Positions 17,343-26,116 of a DNA stretch of 64,000 bases are shown here, piece after piece (the first letter of the stretch is position 1; every line of letters begins with the position of its first letter). Under the pieces are notes generated by a model. It did no database searches. It was not told the origin of the DNA and saw nothing but the letters and a program-made list of their open reading frames with translations. The translations under genes were made by a program, and so were the position numbers. The stretch is from NCBI RefSeq assembly GCF_017254915.1, contig NZ_JAFKCT010000005.1, positions 248,001 through 312,000 of the forward strand. The letters run 5' to 3'. Origin of the DNA: Algoriphagus oliviformis. Lineage in GTDB: Bacteria; Bacteroidota; Bacteroidia; Cytophagales; Cyclobacteriaceae.

Positions 17343-18365
17343 ATGGCCCATTCTCCCGAAGCTGTACTCAAAGATCTGAAAGCGAAAAAGTTTGCCCCCA
17401 TTTACTTTTTGGAAGGGGAGGAGCCCTACTACATCGACCTGATCACCGACTACGTCGAGAAGAATGCCATCCCCGAACACGAGAAGGGATTTAACCAGCT
17501 CGTGATGTACGGAAAGGACTCTCCGATGAGCGTGATCCTGAGCAATGCCCGCAAATTCCCCATGATGGCTGAACGTCAGGTGGTGATAGTGAAGGAGGCG
17601 CAGAGCATTCCTGATCTTGGCAAAGAGGATGCGCAAAAGCTCCTGTTGGCCTATGCGGGCAATCCCCTGCCGAGCACGATTTTGGTCTTTGCCCACAAGC
17701 ACAAAAAGCTGGACGGAAGGGGCTCGCTGAAAAAAGAGCTGGACAAAAAGACCGTGTTCGTCAACTCGGAAAAGGTCAAAGACTGGAAGCTGACCGAGTG
17801 GGTAGAGGGATATTTCCGGGGCTTGGGACACCAGATCGAGTCCAAAGCCGCGCAACTGCTGTCCGACTCGATAGGCAACAACCTGGAGGTGATCACCAAT
17901 GAGGTGGGGAAGATGCTGATCAATTTTCCCGAACCGACCAAATTCACCGCCGAGCACATCTCCAAGTACATCGGCATCAACAAAGAGTACAACAATTTTG
18001 AGCTGACCAAAGCGATAGGATTCAGGGATGTGATGAAGGCCAACCAGATCATCCACTACTTTATCCAAAATCCCAAGTCCCATCCGATTATCCCGATTTT
18101 TTCCTTGCTGTACAACTACTTCAGCAAGATAGCCCTCATCCACCGGGCTGGGGCCATGCCTGACAACCAGCTGGCCGGAGCCATAGGCGTAAACCCCTAT
18201 GCGCTAAAAGAGTATTCAGTGGCCGCCCGAAACTACAAATTGGGCAAGGTAATTGATGTGTTCGCACACATCAAAGAGGCAGACCTTCGCTTCAAGGGAG
18301 TGGACTCCGGAAGCATGGAGCAGGGTGAAATCCTCCGCGAGCTGGTGTATAAGATTTTGCACTGA
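17343..18365 (+). CDS. holA: DNA polymerase III subunit delta
   Basis: Clamp-loader subunit that opens the beta sliding clamp. The 340-residue length is standard. The N terminus PIYFLEGEEPYYIDLITDYV is the degenerate P-loop-like opening typical of HolA, followed by the clamp-binding helix region around MSVILSNARKFPMMAERQVVIVKEA. The AAA+-like lid (ILVFAHKHKKLDGR) and the C-terminal collar domain with FELTKAIGFRD and ISKYIGINKEYNNFEL also fit. No signal peptide. Transcribed divergently from the TPR gene. Confidence 0.93.
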   Translation: MAHSPEAVLKDLKAKKFAPIYFLEGEEPYYIDLITDYVEKNAIPEHEKGFNQLVMYGKDSPMSVILSNARKFPMMAERQVVIVKEAQSIPDLGKEDAQKLLLAYAGNPLPSTILVFAHKHKKLDGRGSLKKELDKKTVFVNSEKVKDWKLTEWVEGYFRGLGHQIESKAAQLLSDSIGNNLEVITNEVGKMLINFPEPTKFTAEHISKYIGINKEYNNFELTKAIGFRDVMKANQIIHYFIQNPKSHPIIPIFSLLYNYFSKIALIHRAGAMPDNQLAGAIGVNPYALKEYSVAARNYKLGKVIDVFAHIKEADLRFKGVDSGSMEQGEILRELVYKILH

Positions 18366-18473
18366 TTACCCGACAGCCAATCCGGAAATAGAAGCTGTGG
18401 CATGCCATCCGCAAACGGCGCGTGGTGTCCGCCGTGATGTTCCTATTGGTCTCTATAAACCAATTATAAACCG

Positions 18474-21461
18474 ATGAAATACTACCTGGTACTGATTGCA
18501 GGCCTGGGGATAAGTGCGGGGACGCATGCGCAGTCCACGCTGTATCAGACCAGTCCCCAGCAAGCTCTGGATTATCAATTGGAGCTTTTTGACAAACAGC
18601 TCTTTTCGGCGGTTCTCTATGACAACAGCCGATTGCTCGCCCAAAACCTCACCTCGGAGCAGCAAAAGTCCGCTGAGCTCCACCGCGCGATGGCCGCGCT
18701 TCAGGTGGAGAGCCCCGATGGCCCGGGATTGATGAAAGCCTATATTTTTGACCACGGCAACCACCCCTCCGTAGCCACTGCGGGCCTGTACATGGGGGAT
18801 CACTTTTTCTACAAAAGAAACTACAAAGAGGCACTGGATGGCTATGCCTTGGTGAAGACCAACAGTCTCAGTGAAGCCAATAGGGCAGAGGTACTGTTCA
18901 AGCAGGGCTACTCCCATTTTCAGCTGAAAAACTACGGTGCGGCGGCTCCGTTTTTTGACCAAGCCAAGACGCTCAACCAGCCTGTCAGTGCCGATGCCTA
19001 CTACTACAGTGGCTTCATCGCGATGGAAAACGGCAACAACGCCAAGGCCATCGCCGATCTGCAAGCCGCAGGCAAATCCTCCTTCTATGCCAACAAGGTT
19101 CCCTATTTGCTGACCGCGCTGTACTATCAGGAGAAGAGCTACGATCAGGTAATCAGCTACGCAGAGCCGCTTTTGGCTTCGGGTCAAAGCCTGGATCGCA
19201 AGGAAACCATCAATCTCTACCTGGCCGAGGCCTACTATGCGAAAAAGGATTTTGCCAACGCTGCGAAGAACTACGATGCCTTCATTAACGCCAAGAAGGG
19301 GACACTTTCCCGGGAAGAGGTGTATAAGGCGGGTATTTCTTTCTTCGAAATCGGCAACTACCAGCGCGCGACCGACTATCTGAAGGTCTCGGCCTCTGCC
19401 ACCGACGAAATTGGACAGTCATCCAGCTATTACTTGGGCCATGCATATCTGAAGCTGGACAATTACCAGTTTGCGACCACCAGCTTTCAGGCCGCATCCA
19501 AATCCTCCTTCAACAAGCAGATCCAAGAGGAATCCCTCTTCAACTACGCGAAAGCCAGCCTACAGAAGGGCACTTTTTCCACGGCGATCTCCGCCCTCGA
19601 CGAATACCTCGATACCTATCCAAGCGGAAAGAATCGGGCTGAGGCAGAGACCCTGCTCTCTGAGGCGCTGATCAATTCCAACGACTACCTGCGTGCCATC
19701 GAGCAGATGGACAAGATCCGCAACAAGTCTCCGCGCATCCAGTCAGCCTATCAGAAAGTCGCCTACTACCAGGCCATGGTCTACTATCGCGACCAGAAAT
19801 ACAAGCAAGCGCTTTCCCTTTTGGATAAGTCCCAGGCATTTCCGGTAGACAAAGAGCTGCTCTTGGAGACCCATTTCTGGAAAGGTGAGATCCTAGCCGC
19901 GGAGGGGAATCTTCCCCAGGCCATCCGTGCTTATGAGGCGGTTCGTGCCATGAATCCGGCAAGCAACAATCCCTATGCGATCAAAAGCCACTACGGCTTG
20001 GGCTATGCGCACTTCAATTCCCAAAACTATCCCAGAGCCGAAGAGCAGTTTAGGCTCTACACTGACAAGCTGAGAGGAAGAGAGGACAAACAAAACTATG
20101 ACGATGCGCTGCTTCGTCTCGGTGATTCCCAATATGTGCAGAAGAAGTTTGGGGATGCAGCTGCCACTTTCCAGCGGGCGATCTCCGAGTCCAATTCCCA
20201 GATCGACTACGCCTACTACCGCTTGGCGGTGGTGCAAAACTTCCAGTCGCGAAACAACGAGGCACTTGGCAATCTGGATCGACTGATCTCGGGATTCCGC
20301 ACTAGCCTTTACCTGGAGGACGCCATGTTTCAGAAGGGGCAGATCTATCTGGAGGAGTCAAGATACAACGAAGCCTCCCAGGCTTTCACGGACTTGATCA
20401 TGAATCGCTCAAACTCTCCTTTCATTCCTTTCGCTCTGGAAGGCAGGGCCGTGGCCAATTTCTCCCTGAGAAACTACGACCAGACCGTCGCCGACTATCG
20501 CGACATTCTCAACAATCACCCCAATTCGGACAACGCCGAAACAGCCCTCAAGGGCCTACAGGAAACCTTGGCACTGCAAGGCAGATCCGGTGAGTTTGGA
20601 GACTACGTGGCCAAATACAAATCGGCCAATCCCGGCTCCGGCAATGTCCAGTCCCTGGAATACGAAGCTGCGAAGAGCCTCTATTTTGACAAAAACTACG
20701 CACAGGCGGCGCGGGCTTTGGAAAACTACCTCCGCAGCTACCCGCAATCCGCACAGCGCAGTGAAGCGCTTTATTTTGCCGGTGATGCGTTTTTGCAGGC
20801 CGGAGATCAAGAGCGCGGCCTCAGCTTTTTCCGTCAATTGGAAAAGGAGCCTTCTTCCCCACAGCGGGTGAGAGCCATGCAGAAGATCGGCGCGATCGAG
20901 CTGGAGCGAGGCAACTATGCGGCTGCGATTCCTTACTTGGAGACTGCTGCGCAAAATGCCCGAAGCAAGGTAGAGGAAGCCGAGGCCTTCCAAGGTCTGA
21001 TGGTAGCCAATTTCGAAGCAAAAAACTATCAGCCGAGCATCACCTATGCCGACAAGCTGATGACGCTGGACGGGATTATTCCCGAGTCCACGCCAACGGC
21101 ACTGCTGACCAAAGCAAAGGCCCAGGCGGGACTGAAGCAAAACCAGCAAGCGGAGCTCACGCTTCAGCTCCTGGTCAACGAGCACAAGACCATACAGGGA
21201 GCGGAAGGATTGTATTTGCTGGCTTTGTCTTTGCAGCAGAAAGGGGACATCGCCAAGTCCAACGACGCCATCTTTGACTCCTCCGGCCCCTACGCAGACT
21301 TTGGCTACTGGTATGGCAAGATGTTCCTCCTGCTGGCGGACAACTACCTGAAAACCGGTGAAGACTTCCAAGCCAAGGCTACGCTCGAATCCATTGTGGA
21401 GCGCGCTACCAATGCCGAGATCAAAGCCGAAGCCGAAGCCAAACTCAAAACCCTGAACTAA
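18474..21461 (+). CDS. large periplasmic TPR protein (995 residues) heading an envelope operon
   Basis: Signal peptide present (MKYYLVLIAGLGISAG, cleavage after THA before QST). The rest is a nearly continuous superhelix of TPR/Sel1-like units, for example NRAEVLFKQGYSHFQLKNYG, NYDDALLRLGDSQYVQKKFG and RSEALYFAGDAFLQAGDQ. Some repeats are of the BamD/YbgF type, which in other phyla work with the Tol and Bam envelope machines. The stop is followed three bases later by the start of an outer-membrane barrel gene, and genes for a SPOR protein and a TolQ/TolR/TonB-type set follow. A scaffold role between outer-membrane barrel and inner-membrane energiser is an inference from this context. Confidence 0.85.
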   Translation: MKYYLVLIAGLGISAGTHAQSTLYQTSPQQALDYQLELFDKQLFSAVLYDNSRLLAQNLTSEQQKSAELHRAMAALQVESPDGPGLMKAYIFDHGNHPSVATAGLYMGDHFFYKRNYKEALDGYALVKTNSLSEANRAEVLFKQGYSHFQLKNYGAAAPFFDQAKTLNQPVSADAYYYSGFIAMENGNNAKAIADLQAAGKSSFYANKVPYLLTALYYQEKSYDQVISYAEPLLASGQSLDRKETINLYLAEAYYAKKDFANAAKNYDAFINAKKGTLSREEVYKAGISFFEIGNYQRATDYLKVSASATDEIGQSSSYYLGHAYLKLDNYQFATTSFQAASKSSFNKQIQEESLFNYAKASLQKGTFSTAISALDEYLDTYPSGKNRAEAETLLSEALINSNDYLRAIEQMDKIRNKSPRIQSAYQKVAYYQAMVYYRDQKYKQALSLLDKSQAFPVDKELLLETHFWKGEILAAEGNLPQAIRAYEAVRAMNPASNNPYAIKSHYGLGYAHFNSQNYPRAEEQFRLYTDKLRGREDKQNYDDALLRLGDSQYVQKKFGDAAATFQRAISESNSQIDYAYYRLAVVQNFQSRNNEALGNLDRLISGFRTSLYLEDAMFQKGQIYLEESRYNEASQAFTDLIMNRSNSPFIPFALEGRAVANFSLRNYDQTVADYRDILNNHPNSDNAETALKGLQETLALQGRSGEFGDYVAKYKSANPGSGNVQSLEYEAAKSLYFDKNYAQAARALENYLRSYPQSAQRSEALYFAGDAFLQAGDQERGLSFFRQLEKEPSSPQRVRAMQKIGAIELERGNYAAAIPYLETAAQNARSKVEEAEAFQGLMVANFEAKNYQPSITYADKLMTLDGIIPESTPTALLTKAKAQAGLKQNQQAELTLQLLVNEHKTIQGAEGLYLLALSLQQKGDIAKSNDAIFDSSGPYADFGYWYGKMFLLLADNYLKTGEDFQAKATLESIVERATNAEIKAEAEAKLKTLN

Positions 21462-21464
21462 GCC

Positions 21465-23177
21465 ATGAACAGACTGACTTTATATACATTCATTGTGGGG
21501 GCTATTGCTTGTGGAATCACCCCCTTGTCGGCCCAAGATCAGCAGCAGAAGAGGGGAGAGGTGCAGGATCAGGAGTTTGTGATCAGAAAAGACCGGGTAC
21601 TGACGGTTCCCACCCAGCCTAGAGCCTATGAGCGCATGCCTGCCTTGCCTCAGCCGAAGGGCTTGGGAGACTTTAGTTATGCTGTGACGCCCTTTTTTCT
21701 AAACCTCCCGGCTCTGAAGCTCCAGCCAACGGCTTTGGAGAAAAACTACCGACAGGACAAAGTAGACCTTTACCCTGGCTATGTCCGAGCCGGATACGGC
21801 AATTTTGCCTCGCCGCTACTTGAGGGACGATATATGTCCATCAATGCCGACCCACTTAACTATGCGCTGAAGTTCCAGCATCAGAGTTTTGGCAAAGGTC
21901 CGGTAGAGGCGGAGCAAAGCGCCGAGTCGCACACGGTCTTTGGAGCGGACGGAAGCTATTTTGGGGAGCTGTTTGAAGTGTTTGGAGGATTGGAATGGGG
22001 TCAAAACAAATACTCCTTCTATGGTGTCGATCCTGTGAATTTCGAAAATCCCGACTCTCCCTTTGAGACGGCAAACAATGTACTCAACCATGTACAGGTC
22101 AAGGCAGGCGTAAGGGACATCGAGAAGACTGGGCCTTTTTCCTATGAGGGCCAGCTGAGTTTTAGGAATTTCAAGGACAGCTACGCCGTCAAGGAAAACG
22201 AAGTCGGGATCCAAGCCGGAGGTAAATTCCGCACCGAATCCGACTGGTCGGGCAAGGTAGACTTGGCCTATTTCCATACCAATCCCAACGACGTCAACTA
22301 CCAGGAAAAGCGCAACTATTTTTCCATCCGTCCACGCATTTCCTACGACTACGAGGCCTTCCGCTTCACGGCTGGGCTGAATTTGGTGTCTGAAAATGAC
22401 TCTCTGGCGGACAAGGACAGCGATTTTCATATTTTCCCGGTATTGCAAGCCAGCTACCAGTTTGCCGATGAGTTTGGTTTCTTTGCCTCATTCTCCGGAG
22501 ACGTGCAGCGGAATACCTATTTCAGCTTTGTCAACGAAAACCCCTACCTCGGCCCGAGCGAACAATTGCTCAACACCATCAACAACTACCAGATCGAAGG
22601 CGGTGTCGAGGGGCAGTTTCAGGAGGCGTTTCACTACCGCGCAGGCGTCAAGGTAAGCCGATTCAACCAGCTTCATTTCTTTGCCAATTCCCTTACGGAC
22701 ACTGCCCGTTTTGAAATCGTCTATGATGACAAGTCCACCGTGGCCAATATCAACGCGGAATTGGGTTTTAAGCTCAGCGAGTTTTATTCCTTGGGCAGCC
22801 GACTGGACCTCTACCAATATGAGCTGAATACCCAGCAGGAAGCTTGGCACCGGCCAGTTTGGGAGCTGAGGATCAACAATCAGGTGACTCCGGTAGAGCG
22901 ACTCGTCGTGCAGGCCAATCTCAATTTTATGGGAGGAGTCAAGGCGAGAGGCGAAGCGATCCCTACCGCCGATTTGATACCGGTTCCGAGTGGATTTTAT
23001 GAAGTGGAAACACTGAAAACCATCGCCGACCTACAGCTCAAGGCTTCCTACGGCATCACCGACCGCATTGGGATCTTTGCCGAAGGCAACAACATCCTCA
23101 ATGGGAATAACGCCAGATGGCTCAACTACCCCGTCAGAGGCATTCAATTGATCGGCGGGGCGAGCTTTAAATTCTGA
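21465..23177 (+). CDS. outer-membrane beta-barrel protein, TonB-receptor-like without plug
   Basis: 570 residues with a signal peptide (cleavage after LSA before QDQ). The body is made of amphipathic beta strands with aromatic girdles (YPGYVRAGYGNFASPLLEGRY split across strands, SYDYEAFRFTAGLNL, GIFAEGNNILNG). The final strand ends IQLIGGASFKF with the C-terminal Phe used by the Bam machine. The YGITDRIGIFAEGNNILN sequence resembles the last strands of TonB-dependent receptors, but no plug domain or TonB box precedes the barrel: the N-terminal ~90 residues are short and Pro-rich. It follows the 995-residue TPR gene after a 3-bp gap, so the two products probably act together. Confidence 0.8.
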   Translation: MNRLTLYTFIVGAIACGITPLSAQDQQQKRGEVQDQEFVIRKDRVLTVPTQPRAYERMPALPQPKGLGDFSYAVTPFFLNLPALKLQPTALEKNYRQDKVDLYPGYVRAGYGNFASPLLEGRYMSINADPLNYALKFQHQSFGKGPVEAEQSAESHTVFGADGSYFGELFEVFGGLEWGQNKYSFYGVDPVNFENPDSPFETANNVLNHVQVKAGVRDIEKTGPFSYEGQLSFRNFKDSYAVKENEVGIQAGGKFRTESDWSGKVDLAYFHTNPNDVNYQEKRNYFSIRPRISYDYEAFRFTAGLNLVSENDSLADKDSDFHIFPVLQASYQFADEFGFFASFSGDVQRNTYFSFVNENPYLGPSEQLLNTINNYQIEGGVEGQFQEAFHYRAGVKVSRFNQLHFFANSLTDTARFEIVYDDKSTVANINAELGFKLSEFYSLGSRLDLYQYELNTQQEAWHRPVWELRINNQVTPVERLVVQANLNFMGGVKARGEAIPTADLIPVPSGFYEVETLKTIADLQLKASYGITDRIGIFAEGNNILNGNNARWLNYPVRGIQLIGGASFKF

Positions 23178-23195
23178 TAATGTTTCACCGCTGGG

Positions 23196-23226
23196 TTGGC
23201 CTTTCCCTGCATTTCGGTTAGTTTCG
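23196..23226 (+). promoter_or_regulatory. candidate promoter before the SPOR gene
   Basis: TTG (23196-23198), 20-bp spacer, TAGTTTCG (23219-23226), a one-mismatch TAnnTTTG element, 18 bp before the SPOR ATG. It suggests that the SPOR-TolQR-TonB-folC-trmB part can be transcribed separately from the TPR/barrel pair. Confidence 0.4.
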
Positions 23227-23244
23227 TAGCTTTCCCCCAAGCGC

Positions 23245-24072
23245 ATGTCGGCAAAAGATTCAGAGAGCAAGCAGTGGTCAGACCCCAAGGATTTCGGACT
23301 TCCCTTTGTGGAAATCAGTCCGCTCAAGCCAAAACTAGAGGCAAAGGAGTTGATTTCCAGTGAGGTGTTGGCTTCTGGGGAAGAGCATTTGGAGGAGGAA
23401 CCAAAAGCGGGGGTAGCGGAATCCGAGCCGGCGTCTGTCCCTACCGAAACTCCCGCTCAGGCCGTCCAGCCCAAGACTGCACCACCTGCCGCTGCCGCGT
23501 CGAAAGACGGGGAAAAGTCTTCTTCCTGGGCGTGGGCAGTTCTGCTGATAGGCTTGGGGATTGTGACGGTGATCGTTTGGCAGATCCTCGAAAACCGAAA
23601 GCCGGCAGTTTCAGAAACCATTTTTGAGGTGGTAGAGCAAGACAGCCCCCAATCGGAGCCCGTTGCAAGCCAATCTCCCGCCGAAACTACAGCAGCTGGA
23701 CAAAATCAAGAGGTTGTAAACCAGGACTCTATCGCTACTTCAACTATTTCAAACCCTAATATTTCCAAACCAGCCGAAACTGGTACAACTATTGCCAATA
23801 CTGCATCTGGGAATTTGATCCGAGTAGAGTCCAAAGGGGAACGCCCGCAGTATTTTATCATCGTTGGAAGTTTGCCAAATGAAAAGATGGCGATAGAGGA
23901 GGCGAGCCAGTATTTTGCGAAAAACGCGGAGCTATACCTCATCACTCCCTACGACGGTGGCAGCAACTACCGCCTCGCCCTTTCCAGGTTTGCCAGCTTC
24001 AGGTTGGCGGCCGAGAAACTCGAAGAGCTCAAATCCCAATACAGCGAAGAATTGTGGATTTTGAAATATTAA
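23245..24072 (+). CDS. single-pass inner-membrane SPOR-domain protein
   Basis: 275 residues: an acidic cytoplasmic N terminus (~95 residues), one membrane helix (WAWAVLLIGLGIVTVIVW, about residues 95-112), a Ser/Thr/Gln-rich periplasmic linker, and a C-terminal SPOR-like domain (about 200-275) beginning PQYFIIVGSLPNEKMAIEEA and ending EELWILKY. SPOR domains bind denuded glycan strands of septal peptidoglycan, so the protein should tether the envelope locus to the wall. The stop codon lies one base before the TolQ/ExbB-type start. Confidence 0.85.
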   Translation: MSAKDSESKQWSDPKDFGLPFVEISPLKPKLEAKELISSEVLASGEEHLEEEPKAGVAESEPASVPTETPAQAVQPKTAPPAAAASKDGEKSSSWAWAVLLIGLGIVTVIVWQILENRKPAVSETIFEVVEQDSPQSEPVASQSPAETTAAGQNQEVVNQDSIATSTISNPNISKPAETGTTIANTASGNLIRVESKGERPQYFIIVGSLPNEKMAIEEASQYFAKNAELYLITPYDGGSNYRLALSRFASFRLAAEKLEELKSQYSEELWILKY

Positions 24073-24073
24073 T

Positions 24074-24763
24074 ATGACTCTTCTCCAAACCCTCTCTACC
24101 GATTCCCTATCCTCCATGGACAGTCTGGCCATGGGTGCCGAAGCCAAAAACATCGGCTTGCTCGACCTCCTCATCAAAGGAGGCTACATGATGGCTCCGC
24201 TTTATCTCTTGTTTGTGCTGGCGATATTTATCTTCGTCCAGAAGCTCATCACGCTCAACAAGGCCGCCAAAACCCCCGGCCACCTGATGGATCAGGTGAA
24301 AGTGCTGGTGCAGAGTGGACAGATCGAGAAGGCTAAGATGCTCTGTGCCGGAGAAAATACCCCGGTGGCCAACATGATCGCCAAAGGGGTGGACCGCATC
24401 GGTTCCCCACTGAAAAACATAGAGGTGTCTATCGAAAACGTCGGGAAGATTGAGATCTATAAACTGGAAAAGAACCTCGGCCTGTTGGCCACTGTTTCCG
24501 GTGCTGCGCCGATGATCGGCTTCTTGGGTACCGTTACGGGGATGATCCAGGCTTTTATCTCCATCGCGCAGGAAGAGGGGATGGTCTCTCCCAAGCTGCT
24601 TTCCTCCGGGATCTACGAAGCGATGATCACCACGGCCGCCGGGCTGGTGGTCGGTATCGTGGCCTATCTAGGCTACAACTACTTGGTCACGCAAGTGTCC
24701 AAGCTGGTTCACAACATGGAATACACCTCGATTGAATTCATAGACCTTCTTCAGGACAAATAA
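24074..24763 (+). CDS. MotA/TolQ/ExbB family proton channel protein
   Basis: Inner-membrane channel subunit that uses the proton gradient to energise a TonB or TolA partner. 229 residues with three membrane segments: near residues 40-60 (MMAPLYLLFVLAIFIFVQKL), ~130-160 and ~170-195. The conserved block GLLATVSGAAPMIGFLGTVTGMIQAF and the following TTAAGLVVGIVAYLGYN are the family signature. Partners are the adjoining TolR/ExbD gene (1-bp gap) and the TonB-like gene, forming a complete three-component module. Confidence 0.93.
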   Translation: MTLLQTLSTDSLSSMDSLAMGAEAKNIGLLDLLIKGGYMMAPLYLLFVLAIFIFVQKLITLNKAAKTPGHLMDQVKVLVQSGQIEKAKMLCAGENTPVANMIAKGVDRIGSPLKNIEVSIENVGKIEIYKLEKNLGLLATVSGAAPMIGFLGTVTGMIQAFISIAQEEGMVSPKLLSSGIYEAMITTAAGLVVGIVAYLGYNYLVTQVSKLVHNMEYTSIEFIDLLQDK

Positions 24764-24764
24764 G

Positions 24765-25154
24765 ATGGGACTTCAGTCAAAAAACAAAATAGAAGCGGCG
24801 TTTAGCATGTCGTCGATGACGGACATCATCTTCCTCCTGCTGATCTTCTTTATGCTGACTTCCTCGTTTATCACGCCCTCAGGGCTTCCAGTTAACTTGC
24901 CTTCCAGCGAGACTTCGGACATCGTGATGCAGGAAGTGACGGTCACGGTGACCAAAGACCTCAAATATTCCGTTAATGATAGGGTAGTGGGACGTGACCA
25001 GATCAAATCGGAATTGACTGGACTACTGGCGGGCAAAAAAGGCCAAGTCGTCCTGCACATTGACAAAGACGTACCGGTGGAGTACTTGGTGGAAATCGGC
25101 GGTATCGCAGCCGGTCTCGAAGCCAACGTGTCCATCGCCACAAAACCCTACTAA
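24765..25154 (+). CDS. ExbD/TolR family biopolymer transport protein
   Basis: 129 residues: short cytoplasmic tail, one membrane helix (MTDIIFLLLIFFMLTSSF) with the essential proton-carrying Asp at residue 20, then a periplasmic domain ending IAAGLEANVSIATKPY. It works with the TolQ/ExbB-type channel encoded one base upstream. Gene order and spacing (1 bp before, 3 bp after) indicate a single transcript. Confidence 0.93.
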   Translation: MGLQSKNKIEAAFSMSSMTDIIFLLLIFFMLTSSFITPSGLPVNLPSSETSDIVMQEVTVTVTKDLKYSVNDRVVGRDQIKSELTGLLAGKKGQVVLHIDKDVPVEYLVEIGGIAAGLEANVSIATKPY

Positions 25155-25157
25155 GCC

Positions 25158-26114
25158 ATGGAAACTTGGAATGCGGATAAGGTAGAAAAGGACAGCAAAC
25201 GCAAATCGGCGATCATCACCTTGGTGCTGAACGTCCTGCTGTTGCTTGCATTCTACTTTATCGTGGTTTGGAAGCAGCCCATTCCTCCGCTTCCTACCTA
25301 TGGCTTGGAGCTGAACCTTGGCTTTACTGACACGGGCTCCGGCAACAGGGACAGCCCAAATGCCCCTTCGGAGACTCCATCCCAAAGCGTGGAGCAGGCC
25401 GCTCCCGGCGAGGTAGCCCAGGCTGTCACCCAGCCAGCGACTCCCGCGCCCAGTCCCAAAACAGAGACGGCAAAGCCAAAAACCACTTCCAAACCAGCAG
25501 AAAACCAGGCGGTGACCAACAAGCCATCTCCGATCAAGGGGGTAGAAAAGGCTTCAACGGAAACGAAAAAACCTGATCCCGTAAAGACGGAACCTACGAA
25601 GACCGTCACCACACCTGCCAAATCAGAAGCGGAACAGACGACCCAAAAAGCACCCGAGAAGCCTAAAATCGACCAGCGGGCGATCTTTGGAGCGGGAGGG
25701 ACTTCTGGTAGCAGTTCTAAGCCAGCGGCTGGAGGAGCCCAAGGCTCATCCAATGCAAAAGGCGATGAGGGAAAACCTACGGGCACGGTCGATGGCCGGG
25801 CGATCATGGGAGAGGGAAGCGGCAAAGGTACCAACTCCGGTTCCGGATACAGCCTTGACTTGGCTGGATGGGACTTCGCATCCAGACCTACCATCAACGA
25901 CCGCGTATCCACCCGCAATGGCAAAATCGTATTTAAGATCACCGTGGATGACTCTGGACGGGTTGTGCAAGCCGTGCCGCTCGAGTACAATGTCTCCAAC
26001 GATGTCTTGGCCTATTACCGGCAGGTCGTCAACCAGATCAATTTCAAAAAATCGGGCGGTGCCGCCGCAGACTTTTCGACCGGAAAGATCACCTTTGTGA
26101 TTCAGGTGGATTGA
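25158..26114 (+). CDS. TonB/TolA-like energy transducer
   Basis: 318 residues. One N-terminal membrane helix (IITLVLNVLLLLAFYFIVVW, about residues 17-36), then a long Pro/Thr/Lys/Ala-rich periplasm-spanning region (about 60-180), then a Gly/Ser-rich part and a C-terminal TonB-type domain (about 235-318) with GKIVFKITVDDSGRVV and a final FVIQVD strand. The Gly-rich part holds two copies of a short motif, DQRAIFGAGG and DGRAIMGEGSG. It completes the channel/ExbD/transducer set and is expected to push energy to an outer-membrane partner. It overlaps the folC region. Confidence 0.88.
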   Translation: METWNADKVEKDSKRKSAIITLVLNVLLLLAFYFIVVWKQPIPPLPTYGLELNLGFTDTGSGNRDSPNAPSETPSQSVEQAAPGEVAQAVTQPATPAPSPKTETAKPKTTSKPAENQAVTNKPSPIKGVEKASTETKKPDPVKTEPTKTVTTPAKSEAEQTTQKAPEKPKIDQRAIFGAGGTSGSSSKPAAGGAQGSSNAKGDEGKPTGTVDGRAIMGEGSGKGTNSGSGYSLDLAGWDFASRPTINDRVSTRNGKIVFKITVDDSGRVVQAVPLEYNVSNDVLAYYRQVVNQINFKKSGGAAADFSTGKITFVIQVD

Positions 26115-26116
26115 CG

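Noticed and set aside
17184..18143. Upstream extension of the TPR frame (minus strand)
   Set aside because: It lies opposite holA and lacks TPR or any family-like sequence; the MM start at 17183 is sufficient.
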